Assembly: GCA_009760855.2 (NCBI GenBank)
Contig: WPIO01000119.1
Coordinates: 922,001 to 986,000 of the forward strand
Length of the DNA: 64,000 bases
Origin: Cristatella mucedo
Taxonomy: Eukaryota; Bryozoa; Phylactolaemata; Cristatellidae
Reading direction: 5' to 3'
Below are positions 22,202-35,115 of the stretch, piece after piece. The notes beneath the pieces are model-generated. The model was not told where the DNA came from. It saw only the letters and a program-made list of their open reading frames with translations, and searched no databases. How positions within the stretch are numbered: position 1 is the first letter of the stretch; every line of letters starts with the position of its first letter. The translations under genes and the position numbers were made by a program.

Positions 22202-22555
22202 TGCCTGGAAATATTTCTGTCGTTCAATTACCACCACAAACTAGTTTAAGTGGAAATCAGGAATCGAACTTCATTACATTTGAATGCCGTTACTCCACCG
22301 ACCCTCGAGCTGAGAAACCCACAGTAGAATTCTTCATTTCTAAACGATCCGAATCTATTGATTCAAGAACTTCTGATCAAAGATTCGGCATTGTTGCACC
22401 AGCCGTCTTCATGGTTAAGCGGGATACCTGGAGGCTGCGACTCGCTTACAATCCAGACTTCATAGATAATTACCAGGGAAAATGCAAATGTCTCGTGTCC
22501 TACAAAATTCTCAATCTAGAGGTCATAGATGAAGCAGATACGATAATGAATCCAG
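22202..22555 (+). CDS. Ig superfamily receptor, exon 3 of 5 in window (divergent Ig domain)
   Basis: A 354-nt exon between acceptor ATCTTTTACAG and donor CCAG|GTAAGT, phase 1 in and out, encoding one whole extracellular domain. The fold is Ig-like but unusual. The first Cys is in FITFECRYS. The usual core Trp is replaced by Phe (PTVEFFISK). The E-F strands read DTWRLRLAYNPDF then NYQGKCKCLVSY, with a C-x-C pair where the normal signature has Y-x-C. NIS is a potential N-glycosylation site. A symmetrical 1-1 exon can be duplicated or skipped without breaking the frame. It is the membrane-proximal domain, followed by a short stalk (IDEADTIMNP). The frame runs past the donor to a stop at 22696-22698, but that part is intron. 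Confidence 0.82.
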
Positions 22556-24797
22556 GTAAGTGCTTAGATGCAGTTTTTGTGTTTATTTCCCGTGCTCATG
22601 GCAATAGCTTACATTACATCAGCGATAGATTAGGGTGTGTAATCACAACCAACAATGCATTGGGTCATATTTCAGGAATACACACACTTATTGTCTGAAA
22701 ACATCAAAATAATTTATATTTGGTTAATTTAAATTAAGATCATTCTTTATTTTTGAGACACTTTGATTTAAATAGATCTAAGATATTGATATGAACAGTC
22801 AGCTTTTACCAGCTATCTTTTATCGTATGCTAGATTGGCACTATATGGAACAACCCATCGGGTTTGTTATTGCTAAGCAATAACTACAATTTGATCATTA
22901 GAAAATGGTCATTCCTTACAACATTCAGGTTATAATAGTGAAAGAAGCTTGATAACCTTTACAAAGGGACTGTACAAGTAAAGTTTATGAAAGTAGAATT
23001 GTTAAATCTTTGAGAAAATAGTTTGATCTGATTAAATAGTAACACAAATTCACCTGAAACATTACTACATCAAATAACTAAGATTTATTTGTATTCTTAA
23101 TTGGTGCCTAAACCATGCAGAAGAATAAGAAACATTTCCAAGCTATCCACATACTGCTGTTGATCATAGCATTCCAAATAAATTTGTATACACCTACAGT
23201 ATTTAGATCAAAAGATTCACTATGCCCTATGATCGTCAATACCTCATATTAGTTGCTCAATTAACTTCCCAAACATTAGAAACTAAACATTTGAGTTATT
23301 TATAAGTGCTTCTCACAGTCGAAATGTATGCATTTTTTTAATTTGGAAGCTATGCTATTTATAAAAATTACTTATATTGTATTTATTTTCTTTTCGATTG
23401 AAAATATGGTTTCTAACAGTTATCTAAGTCTTCATTGCTTTGCAAAATATTTGTAATCATAGTTTTATATATTGACTGCTCGGTTTGATTAAATATGCAA
23501 CTAAGCATTTAATTCTCCGAAGTCATTCAAAAATAAGTTAGTTATCAACACGCTTGAATTAAAAGTATTCCAACCCTCATCGTTTTCTATAATTCATTAA
23601 TTCTAAGCGATTTTAAAAAAACAACTAGGACTACCGTGTGAATGTAACAGGTTTCACGAATGAATATACTGTTTGTAACTAAGTACTCGTACAGCATTGC
23701 GAAGTAGAAATTAATTTCTTTTCATCGACACGTGCTTTCAAATCATTTTTTAAGGGCAAAGCTAAATAATCGGTAGTTAGGCGATTACTTTTGCTGAGTT
23801 TATTAATTTCTACGCCATCAAGCAACAACATAGATGAAACAGTGTTCTCCTTTAAAAATAAGGTAATTTAACAATGTTACTAAGCTGCAATAACTTCTGT
23901 GGCTAAAATAGCAATTGGCACAGTTGTATGGTCCTTGAAGTAATGTGAGAACCAGCAGTGGCAGGATGTATATTTCGAATGTTAATTAGGGGAATTGCAG
24001 AGCTTGCAGATTCAACGGTTGAGATACTTGTTTTACTATTTTACATGATCTAGTAAAGTGCCTTAATTTGTGTGAATGTACGCTCAAATGTCGCAATGAG
24101 TAGGCATATTGAATGGAGGATTAAATACAGTCAAGCATAGTACGGTGGTTTGGACTTCATTAAACTGTTACCTCAAATCGCTATACGTGTGAATAATAGC
24201 TTCCTTTGGAACTATCACGGAATAATCACTACGACCTAAATCTTGTCGATATTTTGGGAACTTTCAGAATTTCCATATTGTTATGTTTCTACATTAGAAT
24301 CGTAGCTTGTTAAATCCTTCTACCTCTTATCGAATTTTCCGCGTCTATAATACCCTTCATGAAGCCATTCAATATAACTTCAGCTACACATGAGATTTCT
24401 TTTTTAATTTAGCATAATTTTAAACAACACTGCCAACTAATAAAGTTTAACTGGCTACTAAAATGTGTTCGATATGTTTGTTAATCATCATCATATCTGA
24501 TGCAGAGTATACTGACAGTGATAATAGTGAATATTATGAGTCTTGATTATATTTAGTTTATTAATTTATTGAATACATTTTGTTTCTAAAAAATACTTGT
24601 TTCACAATTTTTGAGGCCTATATCTCTAGAGGAGACTTATACGCTGTAAGATATGGTAACTGCTGATTTCCCAAAATAGGCTACCTACCCTGAGCCTTGT
24701 GGCGTTTGAGGGAAATTTGCTGGGTTGATGACAAGAATTGCATACAGTGGAGAGTTATAATCCTGAATATGTATTTCTTTATCAAATACATAAAACC
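22556..24797. other. Intron sequence, nothing recognised
   Basis: AT-rich intron with no exon, RNA gene or transposon piece that I can support. Confidence 0.5.
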
Positions 24798-25438
24798 AAG
24801 ATTGCAGGTGGTGCAAAACTCCGCAGCTATGCTTGTCAGTCGTGAGCGTCGCAGTTGCCACATTACTCCACTTCTCGCCGACCTGCAGTGGCGACCAGTC
24901 AAGCAACGGATTGACTTTAAGGTTTTGTCGCTCACTTTTAGGTCCCTTCATTCTATGGTTCCAGCCTATCTCTCCGACATACTCCCCCATCAGGCCAAGC
25001 ATCGTACCACCCGCTTTTCGGAATCCAACAGTCTAGAAATACCTCGTACAAACCTCAAATCCTTTGGAGACCGTGCATTTAGTTCATATGCTCCCAAAGC
25101 GTGGAACTCCCTCCCGACCTGCGTCAGAACATCCCCGGACCTGACCACATTTAAAAGGAACTTATAAACACACCGATTTAGGACAGCATTTAGTGGGTCC
25201 CTGTTATTCGTCCTTCACGTGCTTATGCGTGCTGACACTGTGCATGCTGCCACTAACCACATTTGCATGCTGACCCTGTGTATGTCACCCCTAACCATGT
25301 TATTCATTTTGTTTGTTTTTCAAGAATGATTTTACTTACCATTTAATTGCATTTCCCTTTGCAGCAAATATAAAGCGCCTAGAAAGAGATTAAGTTATCT
25401 GAGGGCGCTTTATCAAGTACATTATTATATTATTAAGA
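24798..25438 (+). mobile_element. LINE family A, 5'-truncated 3' copy
   Basis: Starts in the RT C-terminal codons (LQVVQNSAAMLVSRERRSCH) and continues in one frame to RTSPDLTTFKRNL, where a TAA at 25165 cuts off the last ~15 codons. Then come the 3' UTR, the stem-loop AAAGCGCCTAGAAAGAG..GGGCGCTTT and a TATTATATTATTA tail. Close to the 58602 copy, so fairly young. It lies in an intron of the Ig receptor, same orientation. Confidence 0.9.
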
Positions 25439-26310
25439 AGTTGTGCAAAAGATTAAAACTCCCCGCAAAGTCATTATGAAGCCTTGCGTCCATGTGAATG
25501 TAGCAGCTGCTTTCTGGGTGACCTTTTGACCTCATTTGGATAGCCACTGTCTTTACTAATCGCTCTATTTCAAAATATGGGAGTTCGTAAAACGCAGAAG
25601 TTCAAAATTAAAGGTCCCTGCTATTTTACTTCCACTATCCCCCTGAATGCGCAGAATAGATAAAAAGCAACTGGTTCCCAAAGAAATAAACATACAAGTA
25701 ATTACATGGGACATGACTAATCCACAACTTCCGGGACTCGGCAGTTGGCAAAATGAACATTGGCTGACAAGAGGTCCGATTAGAAGTACAGGATTCACTT
25801 GGTGCAGTGGCAATTGTTTAATTAGTTACAGACACCCCCATAGCACAAACAGCCAAATGAGAATGCTGTGAAATTGTGGCTTTGGAGGCAGCAGGTGTGG
25901 CAGGTCTCGGGAACGGTAGGAACCTTAGCATTACCGGGCTCGACGTGGCCACTCAGGATTCATATGTCAGGGTGCATAAGTCATGCTCCCATCGATCACA
26001 CATTAGTTTCTGATTGATTGGGGCATGATGCGTTTGTAGGCTTAACTCAATTGAACTTTGGAATTTGCAGTACTTCATGGTGCGATGCGGAGCCACAGGT
26101 CGTGAGAGTTCCCTCAATCAAAGAAACTTCAGAAACACGGTGCGACACTGGGCCCTGTTCTGCCGTTACACGCGGAGCTGGAGGGCTAAGTTCAGCTCTA
26201 ACATCAGCCGCGCTAACAAATGAAATCGGGTGGCACGAAATAACCTAGGAGAGTGTTTAGCCTCTCTTGCACTGCTTCAGGTTTGGTCAGAATGCAAGAT
26301 GAAGCATTAA
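25439..26310. other. Intron sequence, nothing recognised
   Basis: GC-richer than the surroundings between ~25880 and 26240. Short open frames run on both strands, but none has recognisable motifs. Confidence 0.4.
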
Positions 26311-26790
26311 TTTCCGGCTTACCTAACAGATCTACTCCACCCAAAAAGCTTTCCTACCACACGCTTTTTAGAATCTAACTGCTTAGCCATACCTCTTACA
26401 ACCGCAAATCTTTTGGAGACCGTGAGTTTACTTCGTATGCTCTTAAAGCCTGGAACTCACTCCCAACTTCCGTCACGATGTCTCTTGAATTGTTCACATT
26501 TAAAAATAAAAGAACAACGCATATATCGATCACAGTATTTAGTGGATCGTCACGATTAGTTCTGTATGTGCTAAGGCATGCTGACGCTATACATGCAGCC
26601 GATAACCATACTTGCATGCTGACTCTGTGCTTATCAGCCCTAACCATGACATTCTTGTAGTTTATTGAGCATGCTTACTCTAACCATTTGATCGTGCTTT
26701 CTTCGCAGAAAATGTAAAGTGCCGCTAAAGAGATTGAGTTCTCATTGGGGTGCAATATCAAAAATAATAATAATTTTACTATTATGAATT
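26311..26790 (+). mobile_element. LINE family A, old 3' copy
   Basis: Begins at codons for the PAYLTD/LLH region. It keeps YAPKAWNSLP-like sequence (AAAGCCTGGAACTCACTCCC) and the 3' UTR repeats (GCATGCTGAC). It ends with the diverged stem AAAGTGCCGCTAAAGAG..GGGGTGC and an AATAATAATAATTTT tail. Frameshifted. Confidence 0.8.
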
Positions 26791-28894
26791 TTCTTATATA
26801 TTAGTAATTATAAGCAGCCAAATTCAAGTTTTAAACTTTAGCTAAGCCGGCAATAGACATCTGATAAACTGACCCAAGGAAAAAGACAGTGTGGTAGCTG
26901 ACGTTTATCATTTGTGTAGCTGTATAAACATTGAGATTCACAATTAGCTAAAGTATGACAGCTCGAGCCATGATTAGCCAATGATTTTAGTAGCAGTTTT
27001 GATCTAAAGTATAACCGAAGATTGTCATATGCAATAATTAGTCAGGTGTGCATCGGGCTTAAAAGTAAATTGTGTACCGGAGCCTATCTGTGGATATAAA
27101 ATTAAATGGTCTTAGTTTGGAATGCTCTAAGGATTGGAATTTGTATCCTAAGCTACTGGTGATCAGTATTGGGCCATTTCTGCTTCTGTCAAAATAATTA
27201 CTTATATCGTTGCATCACTAATGATATGCGATCTGTTAGATGTGCTACAAGGTTCCAGCTTAACTCGCTTTGTTCCCATACAGAAAGTATTAGCACCTTT
27301 GCATATTGCAAAGCAATTAAATTGTATGTGTCATACTTATAACTCCAGCTACGGCAGATAAGGCACGAAGCACTTCCTATCATCCTACCACGTAATGCCT
27401 AAGAATTACGGTGGCTTTAAAAGTATAAAGCTTTGTAGTCTCTTAAACCGATTTCTTTCACCTATACAAGCATTCATTTTCTGAGACAGCATAACATGAG
27501 CTAATTTCCTCATGCTGCTGCTTGAAAGTGCTATACCGCATGGTTCCATGAAAGCACCTGTTAAAACCGTCTCTCGCACAAAAAGACCGGACTCATGGGT
27601 TTTTATAATGGTAATAACGATAGGCATTATGTATAGCACCATGCGACAGCTTCATATTGAGCACCGGCATTTCACAAGACACGGAGAGAGAATCAACGCC
27701 TAATACTTGGTGAAATTCGCGGAGTTTCAGTATGCCTGAGCGAAAAGTGTCTCGGCCTTGGGAATGCATAATATAGCAATCATAGCACTCATAACCACAT
27801 TTTATTGCTAGTTGTGATTAATTATATTTTCTTAATCATGCACAGATATGCCCCGCTAATGGCATCAAAACGAAAATGACACATTTTTGTGAGGGGAGGG
27901 TAAGCTGACTGGAACAGGTGCGTCTTCACTCTGGCTTAAAATGTTATTGATTCTCTAACCTACTGGTGTTCTCTTGCAAGACTTTTGAAAAATATACTAC
28001 ATTTTTATTCCAACAGCTTAATTGCTCGTGCTTCTATCTGACTGCAGATTTTTAGAATGCCATCACAGCTGCATTTAGGTTTTTTGGAAGTTCTCGACTA
28101 ATATGCGAAACTTGTTCGCGTTCTTTTATGTGCATGCAAGCATTAGTTTGCCACATGTACCAACCTAAAAAATGCTCCTAAATTAGTGTAACTTTTAGAT
28201 GGTACAATACAGAAGTTGTGTAGTAGCATTTTAACATTGTTTTAACGACGTAGTAAAATGTTAACGTTTTTTAACATTGCATTGCTGACTTGTTGTGAAC
28301 GTTGTGAATGCGTAGGACATTTCAAGGGATTTAGTGCATCAATATATTATAAACTAATAAATTTGAGGTTTGGTTTAGATAAAAATTGAAGAAATTAATG
28401 ATGAACATCAATGTTTTCTCATAATTACATTGCGTTAGAATATAGCCAAAGGTTTACATCCGATATTAAACATAAACAAATAATAGACCATTGCATGAAT
28501 TTATCAATATCTAATATGTAGTTTAGGCTGTTTAATCCTTTTTTAAACAAGAACAAATCACATGCCACTTATCACCGCTCTTAGAATCAAACAATAACTG
28601 ATAATTAAGTTGCACACGATCTATAACCTGTAATTCTCTTACCAGTGGTTTAACTGATAAAAGTATGTTTTAATCAATTGTATACGGAAATCAGTTGCTA
28701 CCTTAACGTCTGAAGTAGTCTCCTAAGGCATTCTCGGCAAATTCTTATAAATCGAGATTTACCTCAGTTCGTCTTTACCGTGAGTAAGTATGAACGTGAA
28801 TCGGTGAATACGCGTGTGGTCATTGCAATCAGTAATAAATATTTAGTTTTCTTTGTCTCAATTGGAAATTTTTTGCCGTCGCTCATTGTTGAAG
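26791..28894. other. Intron sequence, nothing recognised
   Basis: Contains short open frames (for example 27406-27703) with no motifs. It ends in a broad pyrimidine-rich tract before the acceptor at 28893-28894. The open frame continues left of 28895, but that part is out of phase with the preceding exon and is taken as intron. Confidence 0.45.
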
Positions 28895-29081
28895 AATCAC
28901 CAAAGGCAGCCGTCCAGAATTTGGAATATTGGTGGATCATCATAATTATTACCTGCTTAAGCGTCGTCCTTGTGGCTGTAGCGATCGTCTCCATCCACGT
29001 TCTTAAAAAAACAACCGCCGCCATTAACCCACAAGAAATTCCAGTATCAGTTGAACAATTACCACTCCATGAAGTAGAGAG
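28895..29081 (+). CDS. Ig superfamily receptor, exon 4 of 5 in window (transmembrane)
   Basis: A 187-nt exon with acceptor TTGTTGAAG|AA and donor GAG AG|GTAAGC, phase 1 in and phase 2 out. It encodes a short stalk (ESPKAAVQNLEY), one hydrophobic helix beginning WWIIIIITCLSVVLVAVAIV (about 28930-29005), a stop-transfer HVLKK, and the start of the cytoplasmic tail (INPQEIPVSVEQLPLHEVER). The acceptor was chosen because only this AG gives phase 1 and joins without a stop to the exon ending at 22555. A weaker AG further right (CGTCCAG) is possible but less likely. The helix anchors the protein in the plasma membrane with the Ig domains outside. Confidence 0.8.
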
Positions 29082-30659
29082 GTAAGCTTGCAGCTAAATT
29101 TCCATCACCTTCCTTTGCAGCAAAGTGTAAATAACATAGAACAAAAGCTTTATTTTGCTTAGGGGACCATGCAAATGCATGATAATAGTTATTTCATTTA
29201 TTGAGCCTATGAACTCCAGCCGCTTTTAATTCATCAGTAGAGGGTGTATGTGACAAGCCTGGTGGTTTTCGTTAACGGCCAGTGCAACATGGCGGCATAC
29301 AGTCGAAGCAGCTTCTCCTGCAACTGCAGCCTGCTAATTTCGCTCCTCACCCAAAATTGTGTGGCGCGTGTTTATATCGCAGCTCAAGCAAATATAAACC
29401 GGCAAGGAATCGGGGCCGAAGATTTGAGTAGAAAGTTGAAATTCAAAAAATGCAGCTCCCGCGTGCAGCTACAGCCTAAAGCCACCAGTGGTCGTCGACT
29501 ATAAGAACGTGGGCTAGCCAGATTTTTAGCTATCTGTTTGTTTTGTTTGGTGTAGTTCGGTCAGTCCGATACGACTTATTTATTGGACCACAGTTCAATG
29601 ACGACTCTCATAACTAAACAGTGTGCACGCAAAGCTTTTTTTTAAAGTTACATTAATCCGCCGCCAGGGTAGATATGACAAATCCATTGGCCAAAACACA
29701 GACGTCCTCTTTAAATTAGATTGATGTCCATGGAATAACTAATCATAACGCGGCAGGCTAGGTTGGTGAGAGGCCGTAAATTCACCGGCTCCGCTATAGA
29801 TGCTAAACTATGGATTACTGACGATAGAAAACTTATAAGCTCAGCAAGAGCTGCGAAAAAAGTAATTACCCATCGGCTTGTGAGGCCGTAGGTTAACTGT
29901 CGTTGTGTAGTAAACCAAGCGACTTTTTAGGCTGACTGATTTGAGAGCTAGATGCTTCATTCCATGCGAAGTCGTTAGGCATTTCACTATTCATCGGTTC
30001 GATACATAACACTTCTTAGTCACTGTTTCTCTTTACTATTGTGGGTGCAACAGTAATGAAGACACCGGTAGTATTATTATTTATCTAAATCCTGACGTTA
30101 AATGCATTGAATGGTACCGATGTCCTCTCATTATTATGCTGCTGCGTTAAAAAACAATAAGAGGAGCCTTTAGACAGCTATTGAGCAAAAAATAAATTTC
30201 TGATGCATGAATTAACTAACCCACAACAGGGTTGCTGTAGTTGGTGTACATCTTAGCTGTGGGCTAATATAAGTATGGAAATGCAATGAATCGGTACAGC
30301 ATCTGGAAAAGCTATTGCTTGTCTCTTCGTGACTCAATAGTGCCAGGGCATAGCAGAGCGAAAATGTGACGCTGAATCGTAATATCCAGATTTTACTATA
30401 GATAGGTCATTTTAGGTACCCCAAAAAGATTTCTTTGACAATAGAGACTCTCCGGCCAAGCTCGTTGTCTTGACGACAAATTCGTTTGGGCAGCTCCATC
30501 AACTCTTCAGCTCGCAGTCTTTAATCTGTAAAGTCTACAATCAAGAAACGATTATCAAAAACTTTTACTCAATTTCAAAACGTTCATATCGTAAGCTATT
30601 ATTCAGCTTTACCCTAATAGATATATATGCAAAAACAAAACTTCTCTGAAAAACCAATA
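29082..30659. other. Intron sequence; small GC-richer patch
   Basis: 29244-29504 has an 86-codon + frame containing an ATG in good context (CAACATGGCGG, near 29288). No splice or domain evidence makes it a gene, and the frame is probably chance. The rest shows nothing. Confidence 0.35.
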
Positions 30660-31080
30660 ATGTTACAGATTTGGTATAAAAATTGCGAATGTTAACGCTC
30701 ACTATCGGCTCAGTCACACTACCTCCGGTTAAATCTGCACGAAATCTGGGTGTCCTGTTACAATGTGATCTTTCATTAGACTACCATATCAGATCCACTG
30801 TCAATTCTGCCTACTTTCAGCTACTAACATTGCTAAATTCGGAGCTGTTCAGGCAGGGATGCTAAATCTAAATTAGTCCGTGCATTAGTGACATCCCGTC
30901 TTAAACTCTTTAACTTAGTCCTTACTAATCTACCGGGTACTGCGATCAGGCTCCTACAGCAAGAGCACAACGTTGCAGCTACTTTTCTGTCGTTAGCATT
31001 GCCGTTGCCTTATCACAACTCTTCTCGCCGACCGGCACTGCCTCCCAGTGTGTCTTGAATTTTAGTCTGCATCATTTTCA
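30660..31080 (+). mobile_element. LINE family A, RT fragment without 3' end
   Basis: Codons for ACGCTCACTATCGGCTC, ARNLGVLLQCDLSLDYHI and TVNSAYFQL match residues after the FYADD box in the 58602 copy. Frameshifted matches follow to ~31060 (CGACCGGCACTGCCTCCCAG). Both ends are missing and no stem-loop follows, so this is a fossil broken after insertion. Confidence 0.8.
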
Positions 31081-34000
31081 CTAACAGTGGTCAAAGCATT
31101 ATTCGTTGAAAGTTAGATACGTTGCTTCAAACACACTGTAAGTGACGATTCAGTCCCTGCTCCTAGCCGGAGGGCATACTGTCTGGCGGTCTTTGGCACC
31201 AAGTTTTCATTAGCATGCTGGCCTAAGCAAGTCAGTTTTGGCTAGCACGTTTTTCATAGCATACATAAACCGTTTGCTATGGATGATTTTTTAGAGAGCT
31301 GTATTTTTCTTAAATAGAGATAATTTTCTCCTAGGCTGCTATATATCCCTTGACCGGTGCATCTTTCCCCACCTATTGCTATGCAACTCCTCCTTGTGGG
31401 AGGTACATTTTACTAGACGCTTCCGGAACCAGCCACACCTGAGTTAACGTGGTCTCAACTATAACTGTCACACTCTTCCCTTAGTAAGTGGTGAGCATTT
31501 TGTATGTTTTCCTGGTCTGTGAATGGCCTGTGGTTTTTGTATATGCGAATAGAGACCATATCGGGGAAGGTGAAGTTCGGTTAACCTAACAATTGAACGT
31601 ATTAGATCTAGAACGCTCGATGCATTTGTAATGCGCAAATGCCAGCTTGTGAACTATAAGCTCTTAGGAGATGTAAGTCAATAGATGTTTAAATCACTGG
31701 GGCAGTAAAGGAAGATCGTAGAGCACACCAGAGCAAGCCAGCAGATTCAGACTCAGCCGTAGCTGCTGGCCAGAAGCTCCTCGGGCATACTCTGCATAGT
31801 GTTGGAACCGCTTTGCTGAGTTTCTTTTAATTGAGATGCAGCGTGCCTCTCACATTGATGCATCACTCCCTGCTGCCGGAGGTTCAAATGAACTGGAAGC
31901 GTCTGGTATCAACCGTGCCTGAATAAATATAATCTCTACCATGCTCATGCTTTCCAACTCCTGCTGCACTATCTACAACTATCGAAGTATTACTAGTAAT
32001 ACTAAAGCGATCCCTTGTCCATATTTTAACTAGGTTGACAGTCAATGAGGACTACAAGTTCCAGAATCACCATTGTTGGCAGCTCACGCCCTCGAACATA
32101 GTACTATAACTGACTCGTTATGACGTTTGACGTATCCAATTGCAATTGACTGAAATTTCGTAGTGCTTGAAGCTAAGCTAAGTAGCGATTTTTTTGCTGA
32201 GTTAGCATAGCTAAATTTCCCTTTCATAAGAATCATCTGTTCTATTTCAATTTCAATAGCTAGAAATTTGTTCTAATTTGTAAATTAAATTTTCTTTTAG
32301 GTTCAGCCTAATCTCACGTATTACTAAAACAAATCTCATAATAGACTTGATTTGTGCACAGGACTTAAGGAGTAGCAAGACACTTTGCCGAACTTGAAAA
32401 GCAGTATTAACAGATGCATTATCACTTTACCCCGGATATCTAGTCGGCAGTCCACTTTTTAATCGCTGGTACCTCCAATAAGTAGAATCGGACGTGATTT
32501 CGTGGATAATGGGATTCTAAAGAAAATTTCTTAGTTAAACGTTCTCTAACTGACATGTATTCTAAATTGAGTTACCTTAAAGTAGCTACTAATCCGAATA
32601 TGACGTCATATCAAATTATTATTTTGTATGTATTCAGTTCTGCAGTCATTGAATATTTATTAGCTGACTAAACAGTTTAAAATATATTAACCAGAGCACC
32701 TAATAACATCAGCAAACAAGCTCATGACAACTCCGTTGCTTCTAGTCGTCAAGCGGCACCTTGGCCAGATTAAAATGGTTTCGTGATCTGCCATGCAGCT
32801 CGTATGTCCTGGAAGTCTTACAATTGCATTCCGCTCGGTTAGAAGCCATAGTGACCTTACGTTATTTTCGTCTCAGCTCAAACCGCATCTGCTCTGGTTT
32901 GCTTTCGCTTTCCCTGAGGAATTTTGTCCTTTCTGCTCCACTTTGACTTGAACCTGTCAAAGATTCAGTGCCTGTTTTTAGCCAGAGATAATGCTCACAA
33001 ATGGTCTGTATTCTCTTCGTGTTTGAAAAAGGACGTTGGCCTTACATTAATACTAGTTTACTCTTCGTGCAACTCAAATGTTTTTACAGTGCAGCTACTA
33101 GCCTTTTAGTATGGATTGTATGGCCATGACTTTTAAAGCAAGTGGAGAAAGATATGTTTTGCGTTTGGAGTGCTGAAAAATTGATCTGTTATGACTATTT
33201 TTATTAAGTTTTATGTTCACCATACATGGTTTGGTTCATGTTACAACACCAAGCTAATATTGGGCCCTGGAGTGCCATCTTTTAGTATCGCGGTCTCCTT
33301 AGGGTACCTGTCCATTTTACCTGTTTTTTGTTTTTCTATGCTTTTTACAGTGTACGTCCGTAAGTATAAATAACATTAATCTCTTCTGTGCTGTACAGGC
33401 TTGTGGCGGAGATTTATTTTTCCTAATGTGCAACATTAAATACCTAATGTTGTTTCTTTCATCTTTCTGAACTACAAATTTGGCAAACGTAGTACGCTCT
33501 CTGCTATACAAATTGGTATGCGTTCAATAGCAAAAGAACAAAGTAAATTCACAATGGAAACACAAATTTAACTCGTGGGTTCGTCGCAGAAGAGACCATT
33601 TAAGAGCTCCGAGCTAACAAAGGATGAGTATTCCCAAGTCGTGAATTAAGCGAAGATGAGTGGCTAAAATTGAAATGAATCCAGTCCAGAAACTACTTCC
33701 TCTATCGTAGCTAAGCATGGGAAAAATGGCAGTGACCAATTTACTCCTAATAACAGTCAATAAAGGCATCTTATCTGGTTCAAAGGGAGGGTAAACATCG
33801 GGCAAGCAATAAGTTGCTGCGTTCATCCACGTTTAGATTTCGTGATATAACAGATACCTGAAGAAAGTGACAGCTGTCACGTAACTCCAAGGTGGCCATA
33901 AAGGAGGAGAAGGAGCCGTAACTTCAATCTTCACATTTTCAATGTAGCAAATGCCACAGGAGACATGTGCACATACAGCAACCATTTCCATGCTGTCATA

Positions 34001-35115
34001 TAAATTTTCAAACTTTGGCTTCCTTCGCTGGATATATTTAAATCGTCCGATCTAAATACACTGAGATTCAATCCAGGCTTCTTTCTGCGTAAAATGTGTC
34101 TCTTATACTTTTCCAACTTTAAGATGAAATGGTAATACTAAGTCTGCTGTTGCCATGAAATCACAAGCGCCACAAACCACAAACGCAGGCGATTGATCCT
34201 GCCAAGACACACGTTCTGCCGAAAAAATGTGTGTTCATCGCAACTTGCATTCAACAATATTTGCTGGATTGTATAGCTATTCTAGATAACCAATTACCCT
34301 TATCATTAGTGTACTTGTCTGTTCAATGAAACTGCCAGGAAATTACGAATAAAATTTGGGTGAATCTTTCTAACTTGCATTGCAACAAGCATAATGGGGA
34401 CTTATGTCACATTTTCCGTGTGTTTCATGATTGGCTGTGGCTTGAAGCCATTTGTACTTAACAGTTTAAAGTTTAAGCTACAATGACATAACCATTCTTT
34501 GCATGAGAGAGAGACATGTCTCTTGCTTCCAGCTCTCTTTCCGAGTCCACCGGCTCATTTTCTTGACGTCGCATCCAGATACGTTTTCCACCGCTTTTGC
34601 TCTCTGGCACTCAAGGCAATAACTCAAACAGCAACATGGTGTAACTCCTGACACGACTATGAGTTATTTTGAGATTGCCTGTCAGCCCCTGTGCCCTATC
34701 AATATTCACGTTCTAAGCAACTTTTAACCTACCGAATCTTTAGGTGCTTCAAGGAATTTTTCTTGTTACATGCATAACGATTCCAACATATTTTTTCAAA
34801 TTCAGATCACAGCTTCTGCATTAAATTTAACAATCAGTCAATTTACTTCAATTGAGCTTACTTGGTGACTAGCCAAAGGGCCGTTTTAGAGTGGTGGGAT
34901 TAATAATTTCTCTTTCGAATTGTGGCTCGATGAATGACAACTCCCCAGTTGTTATTACAACGGTTTTTTTTCTGAAAGAAAAGTGCAAATGCGTAATCGA
35001 AGTGACATAGAAAATGTAATTTCCGAAGTAACTTTGGTCACCCTAAATCAGTTATTGAGATTGAAAAACCCAAGCTCCAAAGAGTATAGTCTACAAAATA
35101 TTGTTTCTTTTGCAG
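31081..35115. other. Intron sequence, nothing recognised
   Basis: 4 kb with only short frames. It ends in the strong acceptor TTGTTTCTTTTGCAG at 35101-35115. Confidence 0.5.

Noticed and set aside
22556-22698. Extension of the third Ig exon to the stop at 22696
   Set aside because: The consensus donor GTAAGT at 22556 and correct phase to the transmembrane exon show this part is intron. A truncated secreted form by intron retention is possible but unsupported.
28768-28894. Open frame continuing upstream of the transmembrane exon, possibly part of it
   Set aside because: Starting at the AG at 28766-28767 gives the wrong phase for the preceding exon and an immediate stop. Only the start at 28895 gives phase 1 and a clean join.
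28764-29024. 86-codon minus-strand frame over the transmembrane exon
   Set aside because: Antisense shadow of the Ig receptor exon, with no motifs of its own.
29244-29504. Small gene with good ATG context inside the last intron
   Set aside because: Only 86 codons, no recognisable domain, and one local GC-richer patch is not enough evidence.
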